Below are positions 55,561 to 62,071 of a stretch of 64,000 nucleotides of DNA, piece by piece. Each line of letters starts with the position of its first letter. The stretch's first letter is position 1. Source of the stretch: Methylobacterium sp. Leaf112 (GTDB taxonomy: Bacteria > Pseudomonadota > Alphaproteobacteria > Rhizobiales > Beijerinckiaceae); assembly GCF_001423295.1 (NCBI RefSeq), contig NZ_LMNG01000033.1:62001-126000 (forward strand), in the 5' to 3' direction. Position numbers and translations under genes: made by a program. The notes beneath the pieces were generated by a model. That model was not told the origin of the DNA. It was given only the letters and a program-made list of their open reading frames with translations, and ran no database searches.

Positions 55561-56031
55561 TCAGGCCGGCTGGCGGCCGTCCTGGGCGTAGCGGTCGATG
55601 GCCGAGGGCAGGTCGCGCGACAGGCGCGAGAGAATGTCGGCCCGGCTCAGCCCGGTCTGCTTCTGCAGCCCATCGAGGGTCTCGGCGCCGATGGCTTTCT
55701 CGAGGTCCGCTTCCGGGATGTCGCGGTTCTGGCCCTGGTTAATCCAGGACTTCGCAGTCTCGCCATGGCCGCCCTTGGTGAAATGGTCGACGAGTTCGCT
55801 CAAGCCGCTGGCGATGAGGCCACCGACGCCGGCCGTACCGACTCCGCCGAGCAGGCTGCCGAGATTCCCGAGGTTGCTCGACCCGCTGCCCTGTGGAACG
55901 TGCGGAACGGTGCCGTGCGCGGCACCGGCGCTGCCGCTCTTCAGCAGCTCGGCGATCTTGTCACGGTTCTGGTAGCCGGCGACAGCCAGCAGACCCAGAA
56001 GGGCGGTCATCGAGGGGTAGCCCTTGCTCAT
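55561..56031 (-). CDS. YidB-family (DUF937) protein
   Basis: A 156-aa protein. It begins MSKGYPSMTALLGLLAVAGY, continues with a Gly/Ser-rich linker (QGSGSSNLGNLGSLLGG), and has the family core SGLSELVDHFTKGGHGETAKSW followed by IGAETLDGLQKQTGLSRADIL and a DGRQPA end. YidB/DUF937 proteins are small and abundant, and their role is uncertain (sometimes grouped with stress or envelope proteins). The ATG at 56031 has an AAAGGA site. It is the last of a run of small stress-type genes on the minus strand. Confidence 0.85.
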   Translation of the reverse strand: MSKGYPSMTALLGLLAVAGYQNRDKIAELLKSGSAGAAHGTVPHVPQGSGSSNLGNLGSLLGGVGTAGVGGLIASGLSELVDHFTKGGHGETAKSWINQGQNRDIPEADLEKAIGAETLDGLQKQTGLSRADILSRLSRDLPSAIDRYAQDGRQPA

Positions 56032-56130
56032 GGTGGTGTCCTTTTCGTCTGAACGGGATCGTCTCGGTGGCACGTCGGGCCCGAAAGGGGCGGGCGACGA
56101 CGAGACCTTGGACTAGGATGGAGGACTGGA

Positions 56131-56514
56131 TCAGCGAGACGGGCGCAGCAGCCAACCGGCGGCGAAGGCCAACGCGGCCAGGGCCAGCACCGTTGCGCCG
56201 CGATTGGCGTCGGCGTAACCGACCGCCTTTCGCCCGTAAGCCTCACCCCGGCGACGGGTCTCGCGGGCGTAGCGGCTGCCGTCGTCGAGAAGGCGCTCGC
56301 CGCGGCGGCGTGCCTCGTGAGCGAGGTGGCTGCCGTCCTCGATCCAATCCTCCGCACGGTCGCGGGCCTGTCCGTAGGCGTATTGCGCACCTCCGGCGAC
56401 CTGATCGACGGCGCCGCGCACCTGACGCGCGGGATCACCCGTGATGCCGCCGAGGGTCGATTGCGCCCGACCCTTGAGATGGCGCGTGGCGCCTCGGAAC
56501 TGGTCGCTGTTCAT
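56131..56514 (-). CDS. CsbD/ElaB-like protein with C-terminal membrane anchor
   Basis: A 127-aa protein. The N-terminal DQFRGATRHLKGRAQ and GGITGDPARQVRGAVDQ resemble a CsbD-type helical domain. The middle is a charged Arg-rich helix (RAEDWIEDGSHLAHEARRR). The C-terminus carries one transmembrane helix (ATVLALAALAFAAGWLLRP), as in ElaB/YqjD ribosome-associated membrane proteins. The ATG at 56514 has an AGGAG site. It is likely made in stationary phase or stress and held at the inner membrane. Confidence 0.72.
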   Translation of the reverse strand: MNSDQFRGATRHLKGRAQSTLGGITGDPARQVRGAVDQVAGGAQYAYGQARDRAEDWIEDGSHLAHEARRRGERLLDDGSRYARETRRRGEAYGRKAVGYADANRGATVLALAALAFAAGWLLRPSR

Positions 56515-56561
56515 GGTCGGCTCCTATCGGGACAGGTAACTTCAATGGGCAAATCGTAAGG

Positions 56562-56586
56562 GCGGGACGGCGCGATGCCGTCCCGC
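56562..56586 (-). terminator. Hairpin after the short CsbD gene
   Basis: A perfect 9-bp stem GCGGGACGG/CCGTCCCGC with a 7-nt loop lies 12 nt past the CsbD stop on the minus strand. The sequence beyond it on that strand turns A/T-richer. Confidence 0.6.
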
Positions 56587-56597
56587 GAGGCGCACGA

Positions 56598-56801
56598 TCA
56601 AATCTTGCTCTTGACCTTGTCGGTGAGGTTCTGGGCGCCGTCCTTGACGTCGCCGACGGTCTTCTGAGCTTCGCCCTTCAGTTCCTGGGCCTTGCCTTCC
56701 GCGACGAGCTTGTCGTTGCCGGTGACGTTGCCAGCGGCCTGCTTGACGTTGCCGACGGCCTCGTTGGCCAGGCCCTTGATCTTGTCGGTGGTGCTGCTCA
56801 T
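56598..56801 (-). CDS. CsbD-family stress protein
   Basis: A 67-aa hydrophilic helical protein: MSSTTDKIKGLANEAVG, then KQAAGNVTGNDKLVAEGKAQ and KGEAQKTVGDVKDGAQ. The repeated KxxGxxxxxxGxxTGxxxLxxEGxxxxxxG pattern is the full CsbD domain. Members are induced by general stress in Bacillus, E. coli and alphaproteobacteria, but their biochemical role is not known. The ATG at 56801 has an AGGAG site 9 nt upstream. Its own hairpin terminator follows. Confidence 0.88.
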   Translation of the reverse strand: MSSTTDKIKGLANEAVGNVKQAAGNVTGNDKLVAEGKAQELKGEAQKTVGDVKDGAQNLTDKVKSKI

Positions 56802-56864
56802 CGAAAAAACTCCTGTGCTGCGAGGGGGGTGAACGGACCGGTCGATCCCAACCGGCGGAGGGTC

Positions 56865-56886
56865 CGGCCCCGGGGAACCGAGGCCG
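56865..56886 (-). terminator. Hairpin with GGAA loop after the anchored CsbD region
   Basis: CGGCCCCGG (56865-56873), loop GGAA, CCGAGGCCG (56878-56886): eight pairs with one mismatch. On the minus strand it starts 6 nt after the TGA at 56895-56893. Confidence 0.55.
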
Positions 56887-56892
56887 AAGGGA

Positions 56893-57033
56893 TCAGGCGC
56901 GACGCGCGTCGTAGCGGTCGGCCACGGCGCCATCGTCCTGCTTATGGTCGTCGTCGGTCTGCGTCTTCGCCTGATCGCCCGGGATGCCCCGCGTCTTGCC
57001 GAGGGCGTCCCACGCGGCGGCGCCGGATATCAG
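56893..57033 (-). CDS. 46-codon coding-like tail in the -1 frame of the anchored CsbD gene
   Basis: This reading frame overlaps the TGA of the upstream gene (CTGA at 57033-57030) and runs to a TGA at 56895-56893. It encodes a hydrophilic tail including GAAAWDALGKTRGIPGDQ and DDDHKQDDGAVADRYDARR. About 41 of its 46 codons end in G or C, like real genes here. No ATG, GTG or TTG starts it (only one GTG, ten codons from the end). It could be the product of a -1 frameshift, of CTG initiation, or the end of a gene broken by a single-base change. Confidence 0.4.
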   Translation of the reverse strand: MISGAAAWDALGKTRGIPGDQAKTQTDDDHKQDDGAVADRYDARRA

Positions 57034-57374
57034 CGACGGGAATGGATCAGAAGGGCGAGGCCGTAGCCGACGGCGCCGGCGATCAGGAGCGCGACGAGTG
57101 GGCTTTCCTCGACTCGGTGGGCCACGGCACGCCGGCCTTCGCGAAGGTAGTGGCCGGAATTCTCGTAGGCGTGCTCGGCGTAAGCCTGCGTCTGGTCGGC
57201 TGCATGCCCGACGCTATCCTTCGCCTGGTCGTAGAGATTCTCGGCGCTACCCTGCGCTTCGCGGAAGCGGCCTTCGACGGAGTCGCTCTTAGACCCGATG
57301 AGATCACCGATGGTGCCCTGAGCCTTTCCGGCGAGTTCCCGGGCAGCACCCGTCACGCGGTCCGTATCGACCAT
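57030..57374 (-). CDS. CsbD-like protein with C-terminal membrane anchor
   Basis: A 114-aa protein. It has a CsbD-type N-terminus (DTDRVTGAARELAGKAQG, IGDLIGSKSDSVEGRFREAQ), a long amphipathic helical part (NLYDQAKDSVGHAADQTQAY) and one transmembrane helix (PLVALLIAGAVGYGLALLI) before the ending HSRR. The arrangement matches the other anchored paralogue at 56131. The start at 57374 has AGG at a good distance; an ATG at 57383 would add three residues. The stop is immediately followed by a coding-like tail in the -1 frame (separate entry). Confidence 0.78.
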   Translation of the reverse strand: MVDTDRVTGAARELAGKAQGTIGDLIGSKSDSVEGRFREAQGSAENLYDQAKDSVGHAADQTQAYAEHAYENSGHYLREGRRAVAHRVEESPLVALLIAGAVGYGLALLIHSRR

Positions 57375-57431
57375 GATGTTCATCCTGTTGGTTGTTGTTG
57401 CGTTGGAAGCATTCGCTTCTGGCGGTTCGGG

Positions 57432-57617
57432 CTACGACGAGCGCGCCGAGCCGGACTTTCCCTCGGGCGTCCCTTCGGACTCGGAGGAAATCTTTTCGGC
57501 CTTGCCCTCGGCTTCGACCTTCACATCACCGGTCAGCTTGCCGATGGCCTCCTTGATGGACGCCTTGGCGACGGAATTCTTCTCCTTCTCAGAGGTCGGC
57601 TTGCGCGTATCGGTCAT
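57432..57617 (-). CDS. Short CsbD-family protein
   Basis: A 61-aa, highly charged, helical protein: MTDTRKPTSEKEKNSVAK, then KASIKEAIGKLTGDVKVEAEG and KAEKISSESEG. The GKLTGDxKxEAEGKAEK part is a CsbD core, with a Ser/Gly-rich tail. The ATG at 57617 has a GGGGAC site. It is first in the run of small genes after the PAS-LuxR gene, 96 nt away, with no clear terminator between, so read-through from the EcfG-type promoter at 59.2 kb is possible. Confidence 0.78.
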   Translation of the reverse strand: MTDTRKPTSEKEKNSVAKASIKEAIGKLTGDVKVEAEGKAEKISSESEGTPEGKSGSARSS

Positions 57618-57713
57618 GTCCGTCCCCAAGGGCGATGCACTGGTCACGATGGTCAGATGGACCTTCGTGGACTTGGCGCAATAATACGGATGTACTGGTA
57701 TCTTGGCTTTTTG

Positions 57714-59171
57714 TTACGGGGCGGTGGGGTTCGGAAATCCGTTGTCGCGCCCCCACACGATTACCTCCGAGCGCTTGTGAAGACCGAGCTTGCGGTAGAG
57801 CGCGGCGGTGTGGTTGCGGACCGTGTTGCGCGAGAGGTTCAGGCGCTTGGCGATGGCGTCGTCGCTCAGTCCGGAGCAGACGAGGCCGAGCATCTGTCGC
57901 TCTCGGACCGTGAGGGTGAGGGTCGGATCGTCCCCAGTCCGCTCACCCGGCTGGCGCAGGTTCGCGAGCTTTTCGATGAGTCCGCGGCTGAACCACGACG
58001 TGTCGGCCATCACCGCCTCGATGGCGGTGAACAGATCGCGCTCGGAGCGTTTGCGCTCCGTGATGTCCTGCAGGACGATGAGCACGAAAGCCTCGTCGGC
58101 GATGGTCACCCGCTCCGCCGAGATCATGCAGTCGAGTTCGCTGGGCTCCTGGGAGCTCAGGCAGGTCTCCAGCCCGAGCACGTAACCGGTTCGGGTCAGT
58201 GCCGCCTCGAATCGGACGCGGGCGGCTTCGTTGACCCAGAGGCCGATCTCCTCGGGGGTGCGGCCGGTGACCTTGTCCTGTCCGTAGCCGAACACCCGGC
58301 TGAAGGCTTCGTTGACGCCCGTGATGGAGAAGCCATCGGCCCGGCACAGCATGGTCGGAACGGGCGTGAGCTGGAATGCCTTGGCGAAACGCTCCTCGCT
58401 CTGCCGCAGGGCGGTCTCGGCTTTCTTGCGCAACTCGAGGTCCGCGAAGGTGAACAGCATGCAGGGCTCGTCACCCATCTCGATGGGCTGCCCGGCGACG
58501 ATGACGAAGCGGGTCCCGCCATCGGGCAGGGTCAGGCACGCTTCCATCTGCGGAATGGTGCCGCCCGCGTTGAGCCGGGCAATGGCGAGGTCGCGGCTGC
58601 GGGCACCGGCCAGCACGTCGACCTCGTAGACGTTGCGGCCGATCACGGCGTCGCGGGTGTGCCCGGTCATTTCGAGGAACCCGGCGTTCACCTTGACGTG
58701 GCGCAGATCCGACAGCCGGGTGATCACCGCGGGCGCCGGATTGGCATTGAAAGTTTTCTCGAATCGTTCCTCCGCCTCGAACTGATCGGACACGTCCTTG
58801 AGGATCAGGGCGAGGCAGCTCGGACGTCCCTCCCGGTCCGTGGCCACGAGGCTTCGCAGGGAGTGCACGAAGGCGACGTCCGGACGGTCGGTCCGCTTCA
58901 CGTCGACCACGACATCGTGGAACGTCTCGCCCGAAACGACGCGCTCCATCGGGTAGTGCTCGGGTGCACGGTTGTTGCGATAGCGGAGGGAGAAGCGCTC
59001 GCGGTAGGCGTCCACGGTGGCGCCGAGTTCTTCCAGGGCGTCGGCGCCGTGCATCGCCAACGCGGCCTCGTTGGCGTAGGTGATCGACTGATCTGGCTCG
59101 ACCAGGATCACGCCCTCGCTGAGGCCGGCGATGATCTGCCGGAGTTCATGTCTGTCGACGCCAGACGTCAC
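57714..59171 (-). CDS. Multi-PAS LuxR-type transcriptional regulator
   Basis: A 485-aa protein with three PAS-type sensor domains (roughly residues 10-125, 135-250 and 260-380; for example LSEGVILVEPDQSITYANEA and FNANPAPAVITRLSDLRHVK) and a C-terminal LuxR DNA-binding domain (about 425-478: TVRERQMLGLVCSGLSDDAI, LNLSRNTVRNHTAALYRKL). It should bind DNA in response to a PAS-sensed signal. The start is a GTG at 59171, because the promoter (GGAAC-N16-CGTT) ends at 59215 and an upstream TTG at 59234 lies inside that promoter. It is likely EcfG-dependent and heads the small-stress-gene run. Confidence 0.88.
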   Translation of the reverse strand: MTSGVDRHELRQIIAGLSEGVILVEPDQSITYANEAALAMHGADALEELGATVDAYRERFSLRYRNNRAPEHYPMERVVSGETFHDVVVDVKRTDRPDVAFVHSLRSLVATDREGRPSCLALILKDVSDQFEAEERFEKTFNANPAPAVITRLSDLRHVKVNAGFLEMTGHTRDAVIGRNVYEVDVLAGARSRDLAIARLNAGGTIPQMEACLTLPDGGTRFVIVAGQPIEMGDEPCMLFTFADLELRKKAETALRQSEERFAKAFQLTPVPTMLCRADGFSITGVNEAFSRVFGYGQDKVTGRTPEEIGLWVNEAARVRFEAALTRTGYVLGLETCLSSQEPSELDCMISAERVTIADEAFVLIVLQDITERKRSERDLFTAIEAVMADTSWFSRGLIEKLANLRQPGERTGDDPTLTLTVRERQMLGLVCSGLSDDAIAKRLNLSRNTVRNHTAALYRKLGLHKRSEVIVWGRDNGFPNPTAP

Positions 59172-59586
59172 GGGTCCGCTTCGCTCCCCGCCGCCAGGGT
59201 GGCAGCGGGCGTCCAACGGACCGCACCCGGGCAAGTTCCGAATCGCCTCAAGGAAATCTGGTACCTGCGTATCAAACGCTTAGGACGCCTTGACGAAAGC
59301 GCCTCCGGCATCGGCCCTGTGCACCGTGGAGTTCCGGGGCTGGCGGACCGGCTCGGACAGACGGTTTGCCGGTCGCGCCTGGGTTGCGCTCGCCGGCCTG
59401 TCACCCGTTTCCGACACAGCCGGTGCGGGAGCACACCGCCCGGCACCGGCGGCTGTAGACCGCGTCGCCTTCGGCGTTCACCTTGGCCGTGAAGTTGACC
59501 GAATCCCTTCCGCGGATCCGGTCCCACCATTCCGCCGCCGCGAGGGTTTCGGAAGAGGCCAAGCTCGTTACAGGCCCGAGGCTAAC
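59172..59586. other. Divergent intergenic region (PAS-LuxR / hydrolase)
   Basis: About 415 nt without a gene. The left end holds the EcfG-type promoter of the PAS-LuxR gene. Nothing comparable was found for the plus-strand hydrolase. A frame open into the hydrolase from 59290 looks non-coding (no signal peptide and an Arg-rich sequence). Confidence 0.5.
59215..59239 (-). promoter_or_regulatory. EcfG-type promoter of the PAS-LuxR gene
   Basis: On the minus strand: GGAAC, exactly 16 nt, CGTT. A perfect match to the PhyR-EcfG general-stress consensus, with a predicted transcript start near 59208, 37 nt before the GTG at 59171. Confidence 0.78.
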
Positions 59587-60669
59587 GTGACCCACGCCGA
59601 CGATGTCGCTCCCGTATCGCCGGCCGGTCCCGTGGGCCCACGCACGGGCAACGGGGGCCTGACGCGCCGTCGCGTCGGCGCCATGCTGCTCGGTGCCGGT
59701 GCGGGAGGGCTGCTCTCGGGGCTTCCAGCCGCGTCGGCGCCGGCATCGGACGTGACCCGGTTCGTCGATTTCGAATGGGTCGATCCCGCACGCGGCCGCG
59801 CGGTACCGGCGCGGCTGTACTGGCCGGGCGCCTCGGCCCGAAAGGGGCCGGTGCCGCTCATCGTGTTCTCCCATGGCCTCGGTGGCTCGCGGACGGGCTA
59901 CAGTTACCTCGGCGAAGCATGGTCTGCGCAGGGCACGGCGAGCCTTCACATCCAGCACGTCGGAAGCGACCAGACCTTGTGGCAGGGCAACCCGATCCTG
60001 CTCCTCGACCGCCTCGACAGCGCGGCCGACGAACGCGAGGCCATCGAGCGGACGCACGACGTGAGCTTTGGCCTCGACCAGTTGCTCCAGCGCGGCAATC
60101 CCTTCCACGCCGCCATCGACCGGAAGCGCATCGTCGCGGCGGGGCATTCCTACGGGGCCAACACCACGCTGATCCTCACGGGCGCCCAGGTGATGCGCGA
60201 TGGAAAGCTCCTCGGCTTCCGCGACCCGCGCTTCTCGGCCAGCATCGTCATCTCGGCCCCGCCCTTCTACGGCGAGACCGACCTCGCGGCAGTCCTTGCC
60301 TCCGTCGACGTTCCCACGCTCCACGTGACCACGACGGAAGACACGATCCGCATTCCCGGTCGCTACTCCCCCGTCCAGGACCGCCTCGACGTCTATGCGG
60401 CGATCCCGACGCAGCAGAAGGCCCTCGTGGTGTTCCAGGGCGGCTCGCACAGCGTGTTCACCGACCGATCGTTGAGGAACGGTGGACCGCTGAACCCGCT
60501 GGTGAAGCGTGCGACGGCGGAGGTCGGCCTGGCCTTCCTCGATCTGGTCCACCGCTCCGCTCCCGTTCCGCTCGAAGAATGGGGTGCCACGTGGAAGCCG
60601 ATCCTGGCGGCGGCACCGACGCCGTTTCCGGTTGCCGCACAATTGGCGAACCATAAGCGCCGGGCCTGA
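59587..60669 (+). CDS. Tat-exported alpha/beta-hydrolase (dienelactone hydrolase-like)
   Basis: A 360-aa protein with a twin-arginine-type signal (LTRRRVGAMLLGAGAGGLLS, then LPAASAPA). The hydrolase fold follows: PLIVFSHGLGGSRTGY (oxyanion region), a nucleophile elbow GHSYGANTT and a C-terminal HSVFTDRSL supplying the likely His. It resembles platelet-activating-factor acetylhydrolase/dienelactone hydrolase-type esterases; the substrate is unknown. The GTG at 59587 has a GAGG site. A hairpin follows the stop and separates it from the convergent Crp gene. Confidence 0.85.
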   Translation: MTHADDVAPVSPAGPVGPRTGNGGLTRRRVGAMLLGAGAGGLLSGLPAASAPASDVTRFVDFEWVDPARGRAVPARLYWPGASARKGPVPLIVFSHGLGGSRTGYSYLGEAWSAQGTASLHIQHVGSDQTLWQGNPILLLDRLDSAADEREAIERTHDVSFGLDQLLQRGNPFHAAIDRKRIVAAGHSYGANTTLILTGAQVMRDGKLLGFRDPRFSASIVISAPPFYGETDLAAVLASVDVPTLHVTTTEDTIRIPGRYSPVQDRLDVYAAIPTQQKALVVFQGGSHSVFTDRSLRNGGPLNPLVKRATAEVGLAFLDLVHRSAPVPLEEWGATWKPILAAAPTPFPVAAQLANHKRRA

Positions 60670-60683
60670 AGCGAGGTCGGATG

Positions 60684-60704
60684 CCGTCCCCGCGTTGCGG
60701 ACGG
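60684..60704. terminator. Hairpin between hydrolase and Crp-family gene
   Basis: CCGTCC (60684-60689) pairs with GGACGG (60699-60704) around a 9-nt loop that can pair further (CGC/GCG), between convergent genes. An A-rich run follows on the plus strand. Confidence 0.5.
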
Positions 60705-60764
60705 AAACGGGAAACCCACTCACCGACGCGAAAGCCGCGCGCGCTCGATCACCCGGCCGCCCAT

Positions 60765-61499
60765 TCAGGCATCGAACCGCGCGCCGACCCGGTCGAGATG
60801 CAGGTAGTTCGGGTTGAAGGACGCGACGCGTTCCAGGGCCGGCAGGTCCGGGATGGTCAGGCGGCGCCCCCTCAGTTCGAGCAGCCCTTGCCGACGCAGG
60901 GACTGCAGGGTCCGGTTGACGTGGACGGGTGTGAGGCCGGCGACCTCGGCGAGATCCGTCTGCGTCAATGGTAGATCGCAGCCTCCGTCCTGCATGTGGC
61001 CGATCCCGCGCAGGCGATAGAACAGCTCGCAGAACAGGTGGGCGAGGCGCTCCACCGCGTCCCGCCCGCCGAGGTTGAGGATCCACTCGCGTTGCGTCGC
61101 CGCGTTCACGAGGGATTCCCACCACAGCGCCCGCGTGACCCGTGGACGGACCGTCATCATCTCCTCGAACGCGGGCGGCGGGATCTCGACGAGCGCGACG
61201 GGGCTCAATGTTCCGATGGAGTGATCCATCTCGGACAGCACGAAGACGTTGTGGTCGCATAGGTCGCCGGGCAAAAAAAGCGCCACGATCTGGCGACGTC
61301 CGTTGGGGAGTTGCTTGTAGCGGCAGGCCCACCCGGACAGGATGAGGCGCACTGCCCGCGGAGCCTCACCTTCGCGGACGATGTCCGCACGCGAGGCGAA
61401 GCGGCGAACCGGGCCCTCGGTGAGGATCTCGAGTGTCCGCCGATCTTCGTCGGACAGACGACTGAACTGCTCCAATTTGGCGATCAGAGGGTGATCCAC
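60765..61499 (-). CDS. Crp/Fnr-family transcriptional regulator
   Basis: A 244-aa regulator. An N-terminal cyclic-nucleotide-binding-like domain (about 20-130: RFASRADIVREGEAPRAVRL, LFLPGDLCDHNVF) is followed by a dimerisation helix and a C-terminal winged helix (LPLTQTDLAEVAGLTPVHVN, then RTLQSLRRQGLLELR). The four-Cys cluster of Fnr is absent, so it is not an oxygen sensor of that type; the effector is unknown. The start chosen is the GTG at 61499, behind a strong GGAGG site. An ATG at 61577 would add 26 poorly conserved residues. It is divergent from the DUF6894 gene. Confidence 0.9.
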   Translation of the reverse strand: MDHPLIAKLEQFSRLSDEDRRTLEILTEGPVRRFASRADIVREGEAPRAVRLILSGWACRYKQLPNGRRQIVALFLPGDLCDHNVFVLSEMDHSIGTLSPVALVEIPPPAFEEMMTVRPRVTRALWWESLVNAATQREWILNLGGRDAVERLAHLFCELFYRLRGIGHMQDGGCDLPLTQTDLAEVAGLTPVHVNRTLQSLRRQGLLELRGRRLTIPDLPALERVASFNPNYLHLDRVGARFDA

Positions 61500-61650
61500 G
61501 GTCCGGTCCTCCGTTTCCGACTTCCATCCATGTGCGGAACGCGGACACTGCGCCGCACCTGATCCAGGTAAGGTCATCGAGCCATCACCTGTGTTAGCGT
61601 TCTTTTGCCGTAACGCCGCCCGTGCGGCTCAGACCATCGCGAGCCCGCTC

Positions 61651-62016
61651 TTGCCACAGTTCCACTTCCACCTGCGTACGCCGGCCGGCCTCGACCCCGA
61701 CGATGACGGCCTCGCCCTGGCCGACCTCGACACCGCTTACCTCGAAGTCTGTGCTTCGATCCCCGACATGGCGGCGGAATTCGCGCGCAAGGGGCTCAGT
61801 CCACTGCCCTACGCCTTCGTCATCGCCGATGCCGCCGGCATTCCCCTGATGGAAGTACCCTTCGCGGAGCGTTTGAACAGCCTGCGCAAGTCGGCCCGGC
61901 CCGGGCAACTGGCACGGGCGCGCCAGTTGTCGGGCGAGATCGCCGAAGTGATCCGTGCGGCGCGTGAAACCACGGAACGGTCGCGGGAGATCCTTGCCCG
62001 GTCGCGGGCGTCATGA
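61651..62016 (+). CDS. Small DUF6894-type protein
   Basis: A 121-aa protein that begins PQFHFHLRTPAG, the usual opening of these proteins. It continues DDDGLALADLDTAYLEVCAS, shows a central LPYAFVIADAAGIPLMEVPF strand pair, and ends in a long Arg-rich helix (ARQLSGEIAEVIRAARETTE). A TTG at 61651 is taken as the start by family resemblance, with only a weak GCGAG site. A GTG at 61591 would add 20 residues without that character. Many copies occur in methylobacteria; the function is unknown. Confidence 0.65.
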   Translation: MPQFHFHLRTPAGLDPDDDGLALADLDTAYLEVCASIPDMAAEFARKGLSPLPYAFVIADAAGIPLMEVPFAERLNSLRKSARPGQLARARQLSGEIAEVIRAARETTERSREILARSRAS

Positions 62017-62071
62017 TGGCGCCCCGGTCGAGGGTGCCCGGCGAGCACGTGCCCCCCGTCGGAGACGCGCG

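Noticed and set aside
59171-59234. TTG start at 59234 for the PAS-LuxR gene
   Set aside because: That codon lies within the predicted EcfG-type promoter, so it would not be in the transcript.
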